Below the pieces are notes generated by a model. That model did not search any database and was not told where the DNA came from. It worked only from the letters and a program-made list of their open reading frames with translations. Positions 1 through 6,096 of a stretch of DNA of 10,532 nt are shown one piece after another; the stretch's first letter is position 1; the number at the start of each line of letters is the position of its first letter. The position numbers and the translations under genes were made by a program. This stretch comes from Gammaproteobacteria bacterium (GTDB taxonomy: Bacteria > Pseudomonadota > Gammaproteobacteria > Xanthomonadales > Wenzhouxiangellaceae): positions 1 to 10,532 of the forward strand of contig PWWM01000216.1 in the NCBI GenBank assembly GCA_003561495.1, read 5' to 3'.

Positions 1-125
1 AGTGTTGCCCCTAGTAGGGTTTTCGGATGCTCGAAGAGCGGATAGATTGTGCCCGCTGCCGTCACCTCGAGCCCGGCCCCGGTCAGGCCGTGAGCGGTCG
101 GATACCACCCGATGCTTCTCCACAC
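1..125 (-). CDS. Possible partial CDS running off the left edge, product unknown
   Basis: A minus-strand frame stays open from a GTG codon at 123-125, 10 bp after the dinB stop codon, to the window edge (about 41 codons). About 70% of its third positions are G or C, higher than in the competing open minus frame, and its composition is protein-like, with a hydrophobic and aromatic stretch and no runs of Arg or Gly. I recognise no family. There is no convincing Shine-Dalgarno sequence before the GTG. It could be a gene in an operon with dinB, or chance. The piece is too short to decide. Confidence 0.25.
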   Translation of the reverse strand, partial: MWRSIGWYPTAHGLTGAGLEVTAAGTIYPLFEHPKTLLGAT

Positions 126-135
126 CTGCAAAGCG

Positions 136-1170
136 CTACTGTTGATCCAGCCCGGACACACCCACTCCGATCAGGCGTACGGTAAACCCGCTGCGCCATT
201 CGGCCCAGTTGACCAGCAATTCTCGTGCGGTGGTGAAAATCAGCTCTTCATCTTGGGTATGGCGGTCCAGCGAGGTCGAGCGGGTCAGGGTCGAGAAACC
301 GCCGGAGCGGATTTTCAGGGTGACCGTGCGGGCCTTGAGGCCCTTGTCCTTGAGTCGCTTGGCCACCTTGACGGCTTGTTCGCGAATAATCGGCAACAGA
401 GTCTCGATGCTGTTGTGGTCACGGTCGAAGGTGGTTTCCTGGCTGATTGATCGACGCGCCCGGCTGGCCTTGACCGGATGATCATCCACGCCGGCGGCCC
501 GCTTGAGTAGATCGGAGGCCTGGTTTCCGAACATTTCGGTCAACAATTGCAGCGGCGTTCTGCGCAATTGGCCAATGGTGTGAATGCCGGCATCGTGCAG
601 CCTCTCGGCGCTGCGCGGCCCGATTCCCCACAAGCGCCGGATCGGCAGGGGGTCCAGAAAGCGCTGCACCTGGTCGATCGGAACATGCACCAGACCATCG
701 GGCTTGTCATAGTCCGAAGCCAGCTTGGCCAGCAATTTGTTGTGCGCCATCCCGACCGAGGCCGTCAGCCCCATGGTCTGACCGATTTCTCGCTTCAGCC
801 GGCGCCCGATCTCGTCCAACTCTCGTCCTGCACGCACGGGTCCGGTGACATCCAGAAAGGCCTCGTCGAGGCTCAACCCTTCGACCTGATCGGTCAATTC
901 CCGAAAGATGGCAAAGATCTCGGCCGAGACTTCGCGATATCGCTCAAAACGCGCCGACACGAATACACCCTGCGGGCAAAGGCGCCGTGCCACGACACCC
1001 GGCATGGCCGAACGCACCCCGTACTGGCGCGCCTCGTAGCTGGCTGCCGCCACTACGCCGCGCGGACCCCCGCCCCCAACCATCACCGGCCGACCGCGCA
1101 GCGCCGGCTGGTCACGCTGTTCGATGCTGGCGTAGAAGGCGTCCATGTCGACATGAATGATCGACCTCAT
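136..1170 (-). CDS. dinB: DNA polymerase IV (Y-family translesion polymerase)
   Basis: This 344-residue protein is an error-prone, distributive Y-family polymerase that extends past DNA lesions and mismatched ends at stalled forks. The N-terminus has the palm motif HVDMDAFYASIE (about residues 6-17) with metal ligand Asp8 and an aromatic steric-gate position at Phe12/Tyr13. The second catalytic motif SLDEAFLDVT (100-109) supplies Asp102 and Glu103. Helix-hairpin-helix thumb residues WGIGPRSAERL lie near 181-191, and a little-finger domain covers about 240-340. E. coli Pol IV has 351 residues and ends in a QLVLGL beta-clamp motif. Here the chain stops at GVSGLDQQ, just where that tail would begin, so no canonical clamp motif is visible. 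The ATG at 1170 gives an N-terminus that aligns directly with E. coli DinB. No good Shine-Dalgarno sequence and no clear LexA operator are seen upstream. The gene is divergent from the class V enzyme gene. Confidence 0.96.
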   Translation of the reverse strand: MRSIIHVDMDAFYASIEQRDQPALRGRPVMVGGGGPRGVVAAASYEARQYGVRSAMPGVVARRLCPQGVFVSARFERYREVSAEIFAIFRELTDQVEGLSLDEAFLDVTGPVRAGRELDEIGRRLKREIGQTMGLTASVGMAHNKLLAKLASDYDKPDGLVHVPIDQVQRFLDPLPIRRLWGIGPRSAERLHDAGIHTIGQLRRTPLQLLTEMFGNQASDLLKRAAGVDDHPVKASRARRSISQETTFDRDHNSIETLLPIIREQAVKVAKRLKDKGLKARTVTLKIRSGGFSTLTRSTSLDRHTQDEELIFTTARELLVNWAEWRSGFTVRLIGVGVSGLDQQ

Positions 1171-1217
1171 GAGCAGTCAGACCCGTGCCGAGGGATGAAT
1201 ATCGTTAACATGGTCTC
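1171..1217. promoter_or_regulatory. 47-bp divergent intergenic region between dinB and the class V enzyme gene
   Basis: Any promoters for the two divergent genes must lie here or within their coding starts. On the plus strand TAACAT (1206-1211) could be a -10 element. Initiation about 7 bases later would fall at the ATG at 1218, giving a leaderless or nearly leaderless mRNA. No good -35 is seen (CCGTGC at the 17-bp spacing). On the minus strand no strong sigma-70 pair or LexA-type CTGT-N8-ACAG operator is visible. This is a weak regulatory call based mostly on gene geometry. Confidence 0.3.
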
Positions 1218-2357
1218 ATGAATCTCGCTGAACAATTTCCCGTGATTGATCGTCATGTGTGGCTCAACCATGCGGCGATTTCACCCTGGCCAGCAGCTGT
1301 CAGTCGTGCCGTGGCCGATTATGTGGAAGACAATGCTCGCCGCGGGCCGCTCGGGTATGGACAATGGCTGGACATCGAGGCGCGCCTGAGAGAGCGGGCA
1401 TGCCGACTGCTCAATGCCGACTCGAGCCAGGACATCGCCCTGGTGGCCAATACCTCGACCGGTCTCAATCGAATCGCCGGCGGCCTGGACTGGAGCAGCG
1501 GCGACAGCGTGGTGTTCCCGGCCAATGACTTCCCCTCCAATCGCCTGCCCTGGTTGGCACTGGCTGATCGGGGCGTCAAGGCACATGCCGTCACACTCAA
1601 TGACAATGACCCGGAACGCTCCCTGATCGCCGCCATCGGACCGAGCACCCGTGTCTTGAGCGTCTCCTCGGTTCTCTATGATACCGGGCTGAGACTGGAC
1701 CTCAAACGCCTCGGGGATGCTTGCAAACGGCACGGTGTGCTGTTTTGCATTGATGCCATTCAGCACCTAGGCGCCCTGCCTCTGGATGTCGAGCTCACAG
1801 GCGCGGATTTCGTGGTTGCCGGGTCGCACAAGTGGATGATGGCGCCGGAAGGTCTGGCCATATTCTGGTCGCGTCCGGAGGCGCGCGAACAGTTGCAGAC
1901 GCTGGATTCGGGATGGCGCATGTTTTCCGATCCATTCAATTTCGAACGCGAATACCCCTGCTCGCCCGACACCGCTTCGTGCTTTGAGCCCGGCACACTC
2001 AACACGGCCGGCATTATCGGATTGAACACCGCTGTAGACCTGTTGCTGGAGCATGATCCCGGTGCCACCGCCGGCAGGTTGCTGGATTTGACCGATCGGC
2101 TGACCGAAGGCCTGATGAAAATTCCCGGCGTCGGCCTGGCCAGCCCGCTTGAACGCGACCGCCGGGCGGGGATCGTCAGTTTCTGGATTTCGGAAAGCAG
2201 CGCTGAAGAGGTCACCGCCTCTCTGAACCTACGCGATATCCATGCCGCCACTCGCGGAAAACGGGTCAGGCTGTCGCCGCACTTCTACACCCCGATGGCA
2301 CAGATCGAGCAGACCCTGAAGTGTGTTGCCGACCTGGCGGCCCGGCGCAAGGGGTAA
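1218..2357 (+). CDS. Class V aminotransferase-fold PLP-dependent enzyme, substrate unknown
   Basis: This 379-residue fold-type I PLP enzyme belongs to the class V family (cysteine desulfurase, isopenicillin N epimerase and kynureninase relatives). Visible landmarks are the N-terminal WLNHAAISPWP, a phosphate-binding NTSTGLN loop (78-84), the Asp179-x-x-Gln182 cofactor pair in FCIDAIQH, and the Schiff-base lysine Lys205 in GSHKWMMAPEG. Near the C-terminus RLSPHFYTP (351-359) keeps the substrate-carboxylate arginine. It has Phe-Tyr where cysteine desulfurases carry the catalytic Cys of RxGxHC, so it is probably not an IscS- or SufS-type enzyme. The nearest guess is the SPHFY-type epimerase, lyase or aminotransferase subgroup. 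No partner gene points to a pathway. The ATG at 1218 is kept because residues 2-20 match the family N-terminus; no Shine-Dalgarno sequence precedes it. Its stop codon is 1 bp from the convergent pilZ stop. Confidence 0.85.
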   Translation: MNLAEQFPVIDRHVWLNHAAISPWPAAVSRAVADYVEDNARRGPLGYGQWLDIEARLRERACRLLNADSSQDIALVANTSTGLNRIAGGLDWSSGDSVVFPANDFPSNRLPWLALADRGVKAHAVTLNDNDPERSLIAAIGPSTRVLSVSSVLYDTGLRLDLKRLGDACKRHGVLFCIDAIQHLGALPLDVELTGADFVVAGSHKWMMAPEGLAIFWSRPEAREQLQTLDSGWRMFSDPFNFEREYPCSPDTASCFEPGTLNTAGIIGLNTAVDLLLEHDPGATAGRLLDLTDRLTEGLMKIPGVGLASPLERDRRAGIVSFWISESSAEEVTASLNLRDIHAATRGKRVRLSPHFYTPMAQIEQTLKCVADLAARRKG

Positions 2358-2358
2358 C

Positions 2359-2697
2359 CTAGATCGTGCGGGTCGGGCGATCGCTGTCGATCATGCCGGC
2401 CAGCAATGAGCTGATGGTGCTCTTGGCCTGGGAACCCTCGGGACTGTCATTGAAGTGCACCCCCACGCCGGCGTTGATGCTGTGCTGGGACCCCGCTGGA
2501 GTAATCCAGGCCACCTGACCCGGAATGGCAATTCGCTCCTCACCCATCAGGCTGAGCAGAATCAGCACTTCATCACCCAGCTTGAAGTTCTTCCTGGTCG
2601 GAACGAATAGCCCACCATTGCTGAGAAACGGCATGTAGGCCGCGTACAGCTCCTGCTTGGTCTCGATGTTGTAGGACAGAATGCCTTTCTGAGCCAT
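2359..2697 (-). CDS. pilZ: Type IV pilus assembly protein PilZ (PilZ domain)
   Basis: This 112-residue single-domain cytoplasmic protein is needed in Pseudomonas and Xanthomonas for type IV pilus biogenesis and twitching; in Xanthomonas it bridges the PilB ATPase and FimX. Recognition rests on the LYAAYMPFLSNGGLFVPT block (residues 17-34), KLGDEVLILLSL (39-50), VAWITPAG (62-69) and GVGVHF (77-82), plus its place directly after holB. The c-di-GMP signature (RxxxR followed by D/NxSxxG) is absent: there is no arginine pair at the N-terminus, and SNGG replaces the second motif. This matches the founding PilZ orthologues, which do not bind the nucleotide themselves. The ATG directly follows the holB TAG with no gap, with AGAGGGA at 2709-2715, 11 nt upstream. 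It is the last gene of the run visible here. Confidence 0.93.
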   Translation of the reverse strand: MAQKGILSYNIETKQELYAAYMPFLSNGGLFVPTRKNFKLGDEVLILLSLMGEERIAIPGQVAWITPAGSQHSINAGVGVHFNDSPEGSQAKSTISSLLAGMIDSDRPTRTI

Positions 2698-3672
2698 CTA
2701 GGTCGAGTTCCCTCTATGAATCATGGCTTCCCATTCTAGCAGCCATTTGGTCACGAAAAGATCCTGGCGCACGGTGCTGGAGGCCATTGCCCGTCCCGAC
2801 AATGCCTGTTGCCAGAGTTCGGCCAACGCCCGCTGATCCAGGCCGGAGGGCAGCTTTTGCGCGATCGGCTGCTGTTCGTCGCTATCGAACCCGTGAGCAT
2901 GGCGCATCATCACGCGGGACCAGACGGCCAGCCAGCGCCAGGTCTGCTCCGGAGATTGCCACCAGCGATCATTGGCCACACTGGTCACCGGGTGACCACG
3001 GGCGACCGCCTGCAAAGCCTCCAGGATTTCCAGGCCGAATTCCAGCCCGTCATCCTCCAGCAATTCTCGCGCAGCCAGCGGCGCCTCGGCCGACAGTGAT
3101 AAAGCCTGCAACCTTTTCGATGCATCGAACCCGGGGCAGGCGTCGGCCAACCATTGCAAGGCGAGTTCCCTCGCCGGGGGATGCACCGTGATGGGCTGGC
3201 ATCGACTGCGGATCGTGGCCGGCAGTCGACCGGGCTGGTGGCTGACCAGCACCAACCAGGCGTTGTCGGCCGGTTCCTCCAGGGTCTTGAGCAGCGCATT
3301 GGCGGCATTGATGTTCATGGCCTCGGCCACCTCGATCAAACCGACCCGATGAGTGCCGATACTGGGGGTCAGCACCAGATTCTGGGACAGGGAGCGAATG
3401 GCATCGACAGGAATTTCCTTCTTGTCTTCGGGAATGGCGACCGGAAAGAAGTCGGGATGGCTGGCGCTGGCCAGCAACTGGCAACTGCGGCACTGGCCAC
3501 ACGCCTGGCCGGAGCCGGGTTCAAGGCAAAGAATGCGGGCGACCAGCCACTCGGCGAGCTGTTGCTTGCCGACACCTTGCGGACCGGTGATCAAGGGGGC
3601 ATGGCCCAGACGCTGTTCATGGAGTGCAGCATCGAGGCGTGTTTGAAGGTCACTGAGCCAGGGCAGACTCAT
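2698..3672 (-). CDS. holB: DNA polymerase III subunit delta-prime
   Basis: This 324-residue clamp-loader stator subunit works with delta and tau/gamma to load the beta clamp onto primed DNA. The AAA+ fold is visible: a P-loop-like GPQGVGKQ (residues 30-37), a four-cysteine zinc module with C-x8-C-x2-C-x2-C spacing (Cys49, 58, 61, 64) as in E. coli, NALLKTLEEP (125-134), and the SRC motif with its arginine finger (Ser156-Arg157-Cys158). The P-loop has Gln where active ATPases have Ser or Thr, consistent with delta-prime being a non-hydrolysing subunit. I chose the ATG at 3670-3672 because it forms an ATGA overlap with the tmk stop, has GAGGA at 3682-3686 with 9-nt spacing, and gives the E. coli-like N-terminus. 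An in-frame ATG at 3705 would add 11 unlikely residues. Confidence 0.95.
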   Translation of the reverse strand: MSLPWLSDLQTRLDAALHEQRLGHAPLITGPQGVGKQQLAEWLVARILCLEPGSGQACGQCRSCQLLASASHPDFFPVAIPEDKKEIPVDAIRSLSQNLVLTPSIGTHRVGLIEVAEAMNINAANALLKTLEEPADNAWLVLVSHQPGRLPATIRSRCQPITVHPPARELALQWLADACPGFDASKRLQALSLSAEAPLAARELLEDDGLEFGLEILEALQAVARGHPVTSVANDRWWQSPEQTWRWLAVWSRVMMRHAHGFDSDEQQPIAQKLPSGLDQRALAELWQQALSGRAMASSTVRQDLFVTKWLLEWEAMIHRGNST

Positions 3673-4292
3673 CGCAGTTTTTCCTCGAGTGCTTGTTCGA
3701 TGCAATTCCGGACCTCGGCCAGTGGCTGGCCGGCGTCGATGACCACGAAACGTTCCGGCTCGCGTCGTGCCTGATCGAGATAGCTGGCCCGCACCCGATC
3801 GAGGAATCCCTCGCGCGCCCGCTCGAAACGATCCGGCTGTTGACCACGCTGACGGGTCCGGACCATCCCGACCGCCACATCAATATCCAGTAGCAGCGTC
3901 AGATCCGGACTCAAGTCCGGGTGCACCAGCGAGGCCAGGGTTTCGACAGGAGCGCGCCCCAATCCGCGGCCTCCACCCTGGTAGGCCAGACTGGCATCGG
4001 TGAAGCGGTCACAGATCACATCCTGTCCAGATTGAAGCGCGGGACGAATGACACGCGCCAGATTCTCGCAACGGGCAGCGAACATCAGCAACAGTTCGGT
4101 GGTGGGTGTCAGCTCGCCGGTTTCAGGGTCAAGCAGAATGGCACGAATCTTCTCGGCCGCGGCCGTGCCACCAGGCTCACGGGTCACAGTGACCCGGCGC
4201 CCACGCGCTTCCAGCCATTGTTTGATGGTTTCGACCGCGGTCGACTTGCCGGCGCCCTCACCACCTTCCAGGGTAATCAGCCGACCCTTCAC
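3669..4292 (-). CDS. tmk: Thymidylate kinase (dTMP kinase)
   Basis: This enzyme phosphorylates dTMP to dTDP with ATP, the step shared by de novo and salvage routes to dTTP. Its 207 residues are close to the 213 of E. coli Tmk. The P-loop is EGGEGAGKST (residues 9-18), followed by TREPGGT (37-43), the DRF-type motif CDRFTDASLAYQGGGRGL (94-111) that holds substrate and catalytic Arg, and a C-terminal half LID RQRGQQPDRFER (147-158). Arginines in the LID region are as in E. coli-type (type II) kinases. The start is GTG at 4290-4292, overlapping the mltG stop codon in a GTGA tetranucleotide, with a G-rich GGGGG five bases upstream. The downstream end overlaps holB by 4 bp. Both overlaps imply translational coupling within the run. 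Confidence 0.97.
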   Translation of the reverse strand: MKGRLITLEGGEGAGKSTAVETIKQWLEARGRRVTVTREPGGTAAAEKIRAILLDPETGELTPTTELLLMFAARCENLARVIRPALQSGQDVICDRFTDASLAYQGGGRGLGRAPVETLASLVHPDLSPDLTLLLDIDVAVGMVRTRQRGQQPDRFERAREGFLDRVRASYLDQARREPERFVVIDAGQPLAEVRNCIEQALEEKLR

Positions 4293-5287
4293 CGCCGCCC
4301 CCGGATGTAACGATTGACCGCGGCATTGTGTTCTTCCAGAGTATCGGAGAATTGGTGGGTGCCGTCACCGCGTGAGACGAAATACAGCGCCGTGCCCGGG
4401 GCCGGTCGAGCCGCGGCTTCGATGGCAAGACGTCCGGGAAGCGCAATTGGTGTTGGCGGCAGACCGTGACGAGTATAGGTATTCCAGGGGTGGTCGGTGC
4501 GCAGGTGCACTCGCCGCAGGCGTCCATCGAAGTCATCGTCAAGCCCGTAAATGACCGTCGGGTCGGTCTGCAATCGCATCCCCAGTTGCAAACGTCGTGC
4601 AAACACCCCGGCAACTTGCGCCCGCTCGCCGGCCTGGCCGGTCTCTCGCTCGATAATCGACGCCAGAACCAGCAATTCCTCGGGAGTGTTCAGAGGCACT
4701 TCAGGATCGCGTCCAGTCCAGGCTTCCTCCAGCACCCGCTCCATGGCCACATGGGCACGGCGAAGAATGGTCATATCATCCATGCCGCGGGTAAAGAAAT
4801 AGGTCTCGGGCAAAAAACGACCCTCGGCAAAACAGCCCTTGCAGCCCAGTCTTTCCATCAAGTCCGCATCATCAAGGTCGCGAGCGCGCTGGCGCAAGCG
4901 CGGATCACGCGCCAGCTCCTTGCGCAAACGGGCCAGGGTCCAGCCTTCCACGATAGTCAGGCGGTGCTCGCGCACATCGCCGGCCTCAAGTCGGGTCAAA
5001 ACCTGGACGAGATTCGAGCCAACCGGGATCCAGTATTCACCGGCCTGGATGGCCGGAGCGTTCAGGCGACCGAAAACCCGCCAGTGCCAGGTGGCTTGCG
5101 CCAGCCCCATGGTCTCCAGCTGTCTGATCAAGCTCGTAAAACTACTGCCGGGCGCAATCCACAGATTGATTTCTCCGTGCGGGTTGAGCGGGTCGTCAAC
5201 GAAACGCTGCCAGTCGCGCCAGGCCCATACGGCCGCCGCGGCAAGCGCCATCATGACAATCAACAGGAGCAGTGAAAGCTTGCGCAT
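4289..5287 (-). CDS. mltG: Endolytic murein transglycosylase MltG (YceG-like)
   Basis: This inner-membrane lytic transglycosylase cleaves nascent peptidoglycan strands and is thought to set glycan chain length next to the synthases. From the chosen ATG at 5287 it has 332 residues (E. coli 340). A signal-anchor helix covers residues 4-22 (leucine-, methionine- and alanine-rich after MRK), and the rest would be periplasmic: an N-terminal LysM-like part, then the catalytic YceG domain. The catalytic Glu sits in ASIIERETG (Glu213; E. coli Glu218), followed by RLQTDPTVIYG (238-248), WNTYTRHGLPPTPI and a C-terminal YFVSRGDGTHQFSDTLEEH. The start lies 2 bp after the pabC stop, so an upstream in-frame ATG at 5332 inside pabC is less likely because it would put 15 extra residues before the anchor. 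No strong Shine-Dalgarno sequence is visible; coupling to pabC is likely. Confidence 0.95.
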   Translation of the reverse strand: MRKLSLLLLIVMMALAAAAVWAWRDWQRFVDDPLNPHGEINLWIAPGSSFTSLIRQLETMGLAQATWHWRVFGRLNAPAIQAGEYWIPVGSNLVQVLTRLEAGDVREHRLTIVEGWTLARLRKELARDPRLRQRARDLDDADLMERLGCKGCFAEGRFLPETYFFTRGMDDMTILRRAHVAMERVLEEAWTGRDPEVPLNTPEELLVLASIIERETGQAGERAQVAGVFARRLQLGMRLQTDPTVIYGLDDDFDGRLRRVHLRTDHPWNTYTRHGLPPTPIALPGRLAIEAAARPAPGTALYFVSRGDGTHQFSDTLEEHNAAVNRYIRGRR

Positions 5288-5289
5288 GT

Positions 5290-6096
5290 TCAACTGAGGT
5301 GATGACTCCAAAGTCTTTGCCAGGCACGGCATCGGTCAGTGACATCCAGGCGCCGGCCATCGAGCTGGCGGACGGGGCGGATGCCGGCTACCGAGTTTAT
5401 CACCATGATTCCCGAAGCCGAGTCCAGATCCGCGCGTGTGACCCGGGCGCGTTCCAGTTCAATGTCCGATCGAGCTTCAAGCCAGGCCAGGCCGACACCG
5501 GCTACACCACTGTCCGAGAGGGGGATCACTGCCCGGGTTCCGAACTCCACGATCAGGTTGGCGGCAATGGCCTCGACCAACGCGCCCTGGTTGTCAAAGA
5601 CCATTGCCTCGTCGGCATCTGCCGCGGCGCACTCCTGTGCAGCCAAAACCTGCTCCAGTCGGTTGGCATGCTTGAGCCCGGCCAGCATGCTGCCTGTGGC
5701 CAGGGTGGTCGAAGCGGTGATGACCACCAAACCTTCACGTCGCTGTCGATCGAGATCGACCGGCCAGTCCCGCACCTGAACAATTCTTCGCGCTGGCCTG
5801 GCCGGATCCGGAAAATAGGCTCGTCCACCGCTTCCGCGAGTCAGGCTCACCCGGACAATCACGGCGCACCCGGGTGGGGCCAGCCGGCGACAGTCCGCCA
5901 GCAGCATCGATTGTTCGGGCACTTCGATGCCGAGCAGGTCGCTGCCTCGTTTCAGCCGCTGCCAGTGCAAGGGCCACAGGGGTGCTCGGGAATCGTGAAA
6001 AGCAATGGTCTCAAAAAGTGCATCGCCATACAGCAAACCGCGATCATCGGCAGGGACCGACTCGGCCGGCCTGCCATCGACCAGGCAACGGGTCAT
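5290..6096 (-). CDS. pabC: Aminodeoxychorismate lyase
   Basis: This class IV (fold-type IV) PLP enzyme converts 4-amino-4-deoxychorismate to p-aminobenzoate and pyruvate, the last step before dihydropteroate synthesis. It has 268 residues, like E. coli PabC. Visible features are DDRGLLYGDALFETI (17-31), the Schiff-base Lys142 in GLKHANRLEQVLA, Glu175 in VEAIAANL, the phosphate-loop GVAGVGLAWL (197-206), and MVINSVAGIRPV (231-242), which aligns with the ADC-lyase end. Branched-chain aminotransferases and D-amino-acid transaminases share the fold; the neighbouring pabB and the fab-cluster position favour PabC. The ATG at 6094-6096 overlaps the pabB stop as ATGA. No separate Shine-Dalgarno sequence is evident, so it probably depends on pabB translation. 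Confidence 0.93.
   Translation of the reverse strand: MTRCLVDGRPAESVPADDRGLLYGDALFETIAFHDSRAPLWPLHWQRLKRGSDLLGIEVPEQSMLLADCRRLAPPGCAVIVRVSLTRGSGGRAYFPDPARPARRIVQVRDWPVDLDRQRREGLVVITASTTLATGSMLAGLKHANRLEQVLAAQECAAADADEAMVFDNQGALVEAIAANLIVEFGTRAVIPLSDSGVAGVGLAWLEARSDIELERARVTRADLDSASGIMVINSVAGIRPVRQLDGRRLDVTDRCRAWQRLWSHHLS

Noticed and set aside
9..23. CCCTAGTAGGG followed by TTTT, as a plus-strand terminator
   Set aside because: The stem is only 4-5 bp with a 1-3 nt loop, too weak for an intrinsic terminator.
1171..1217. LexA (SOS) operator before dinB
   Set aside because: No CTGT-N8-ACAG or close variant is visible on either strand, so SOS control cannot be claimed from this sequence.
2362..2382. 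GATCG/CGATC hairpin at the pilZ 3' end, as a terminator
   Set aside because: A 5-bp stem with an 11-nt loop inside coding sequence and no U-run is not a credible intrinsic terminator.
3673..3705. N-terminal extension of HolB from an in-frame ATG at 3705
   Set aside because: The downstream ATG at 3672 has a GAGGA site, an ATGA overlap with tmk and the family-like N-terminus; the extension has none of these.
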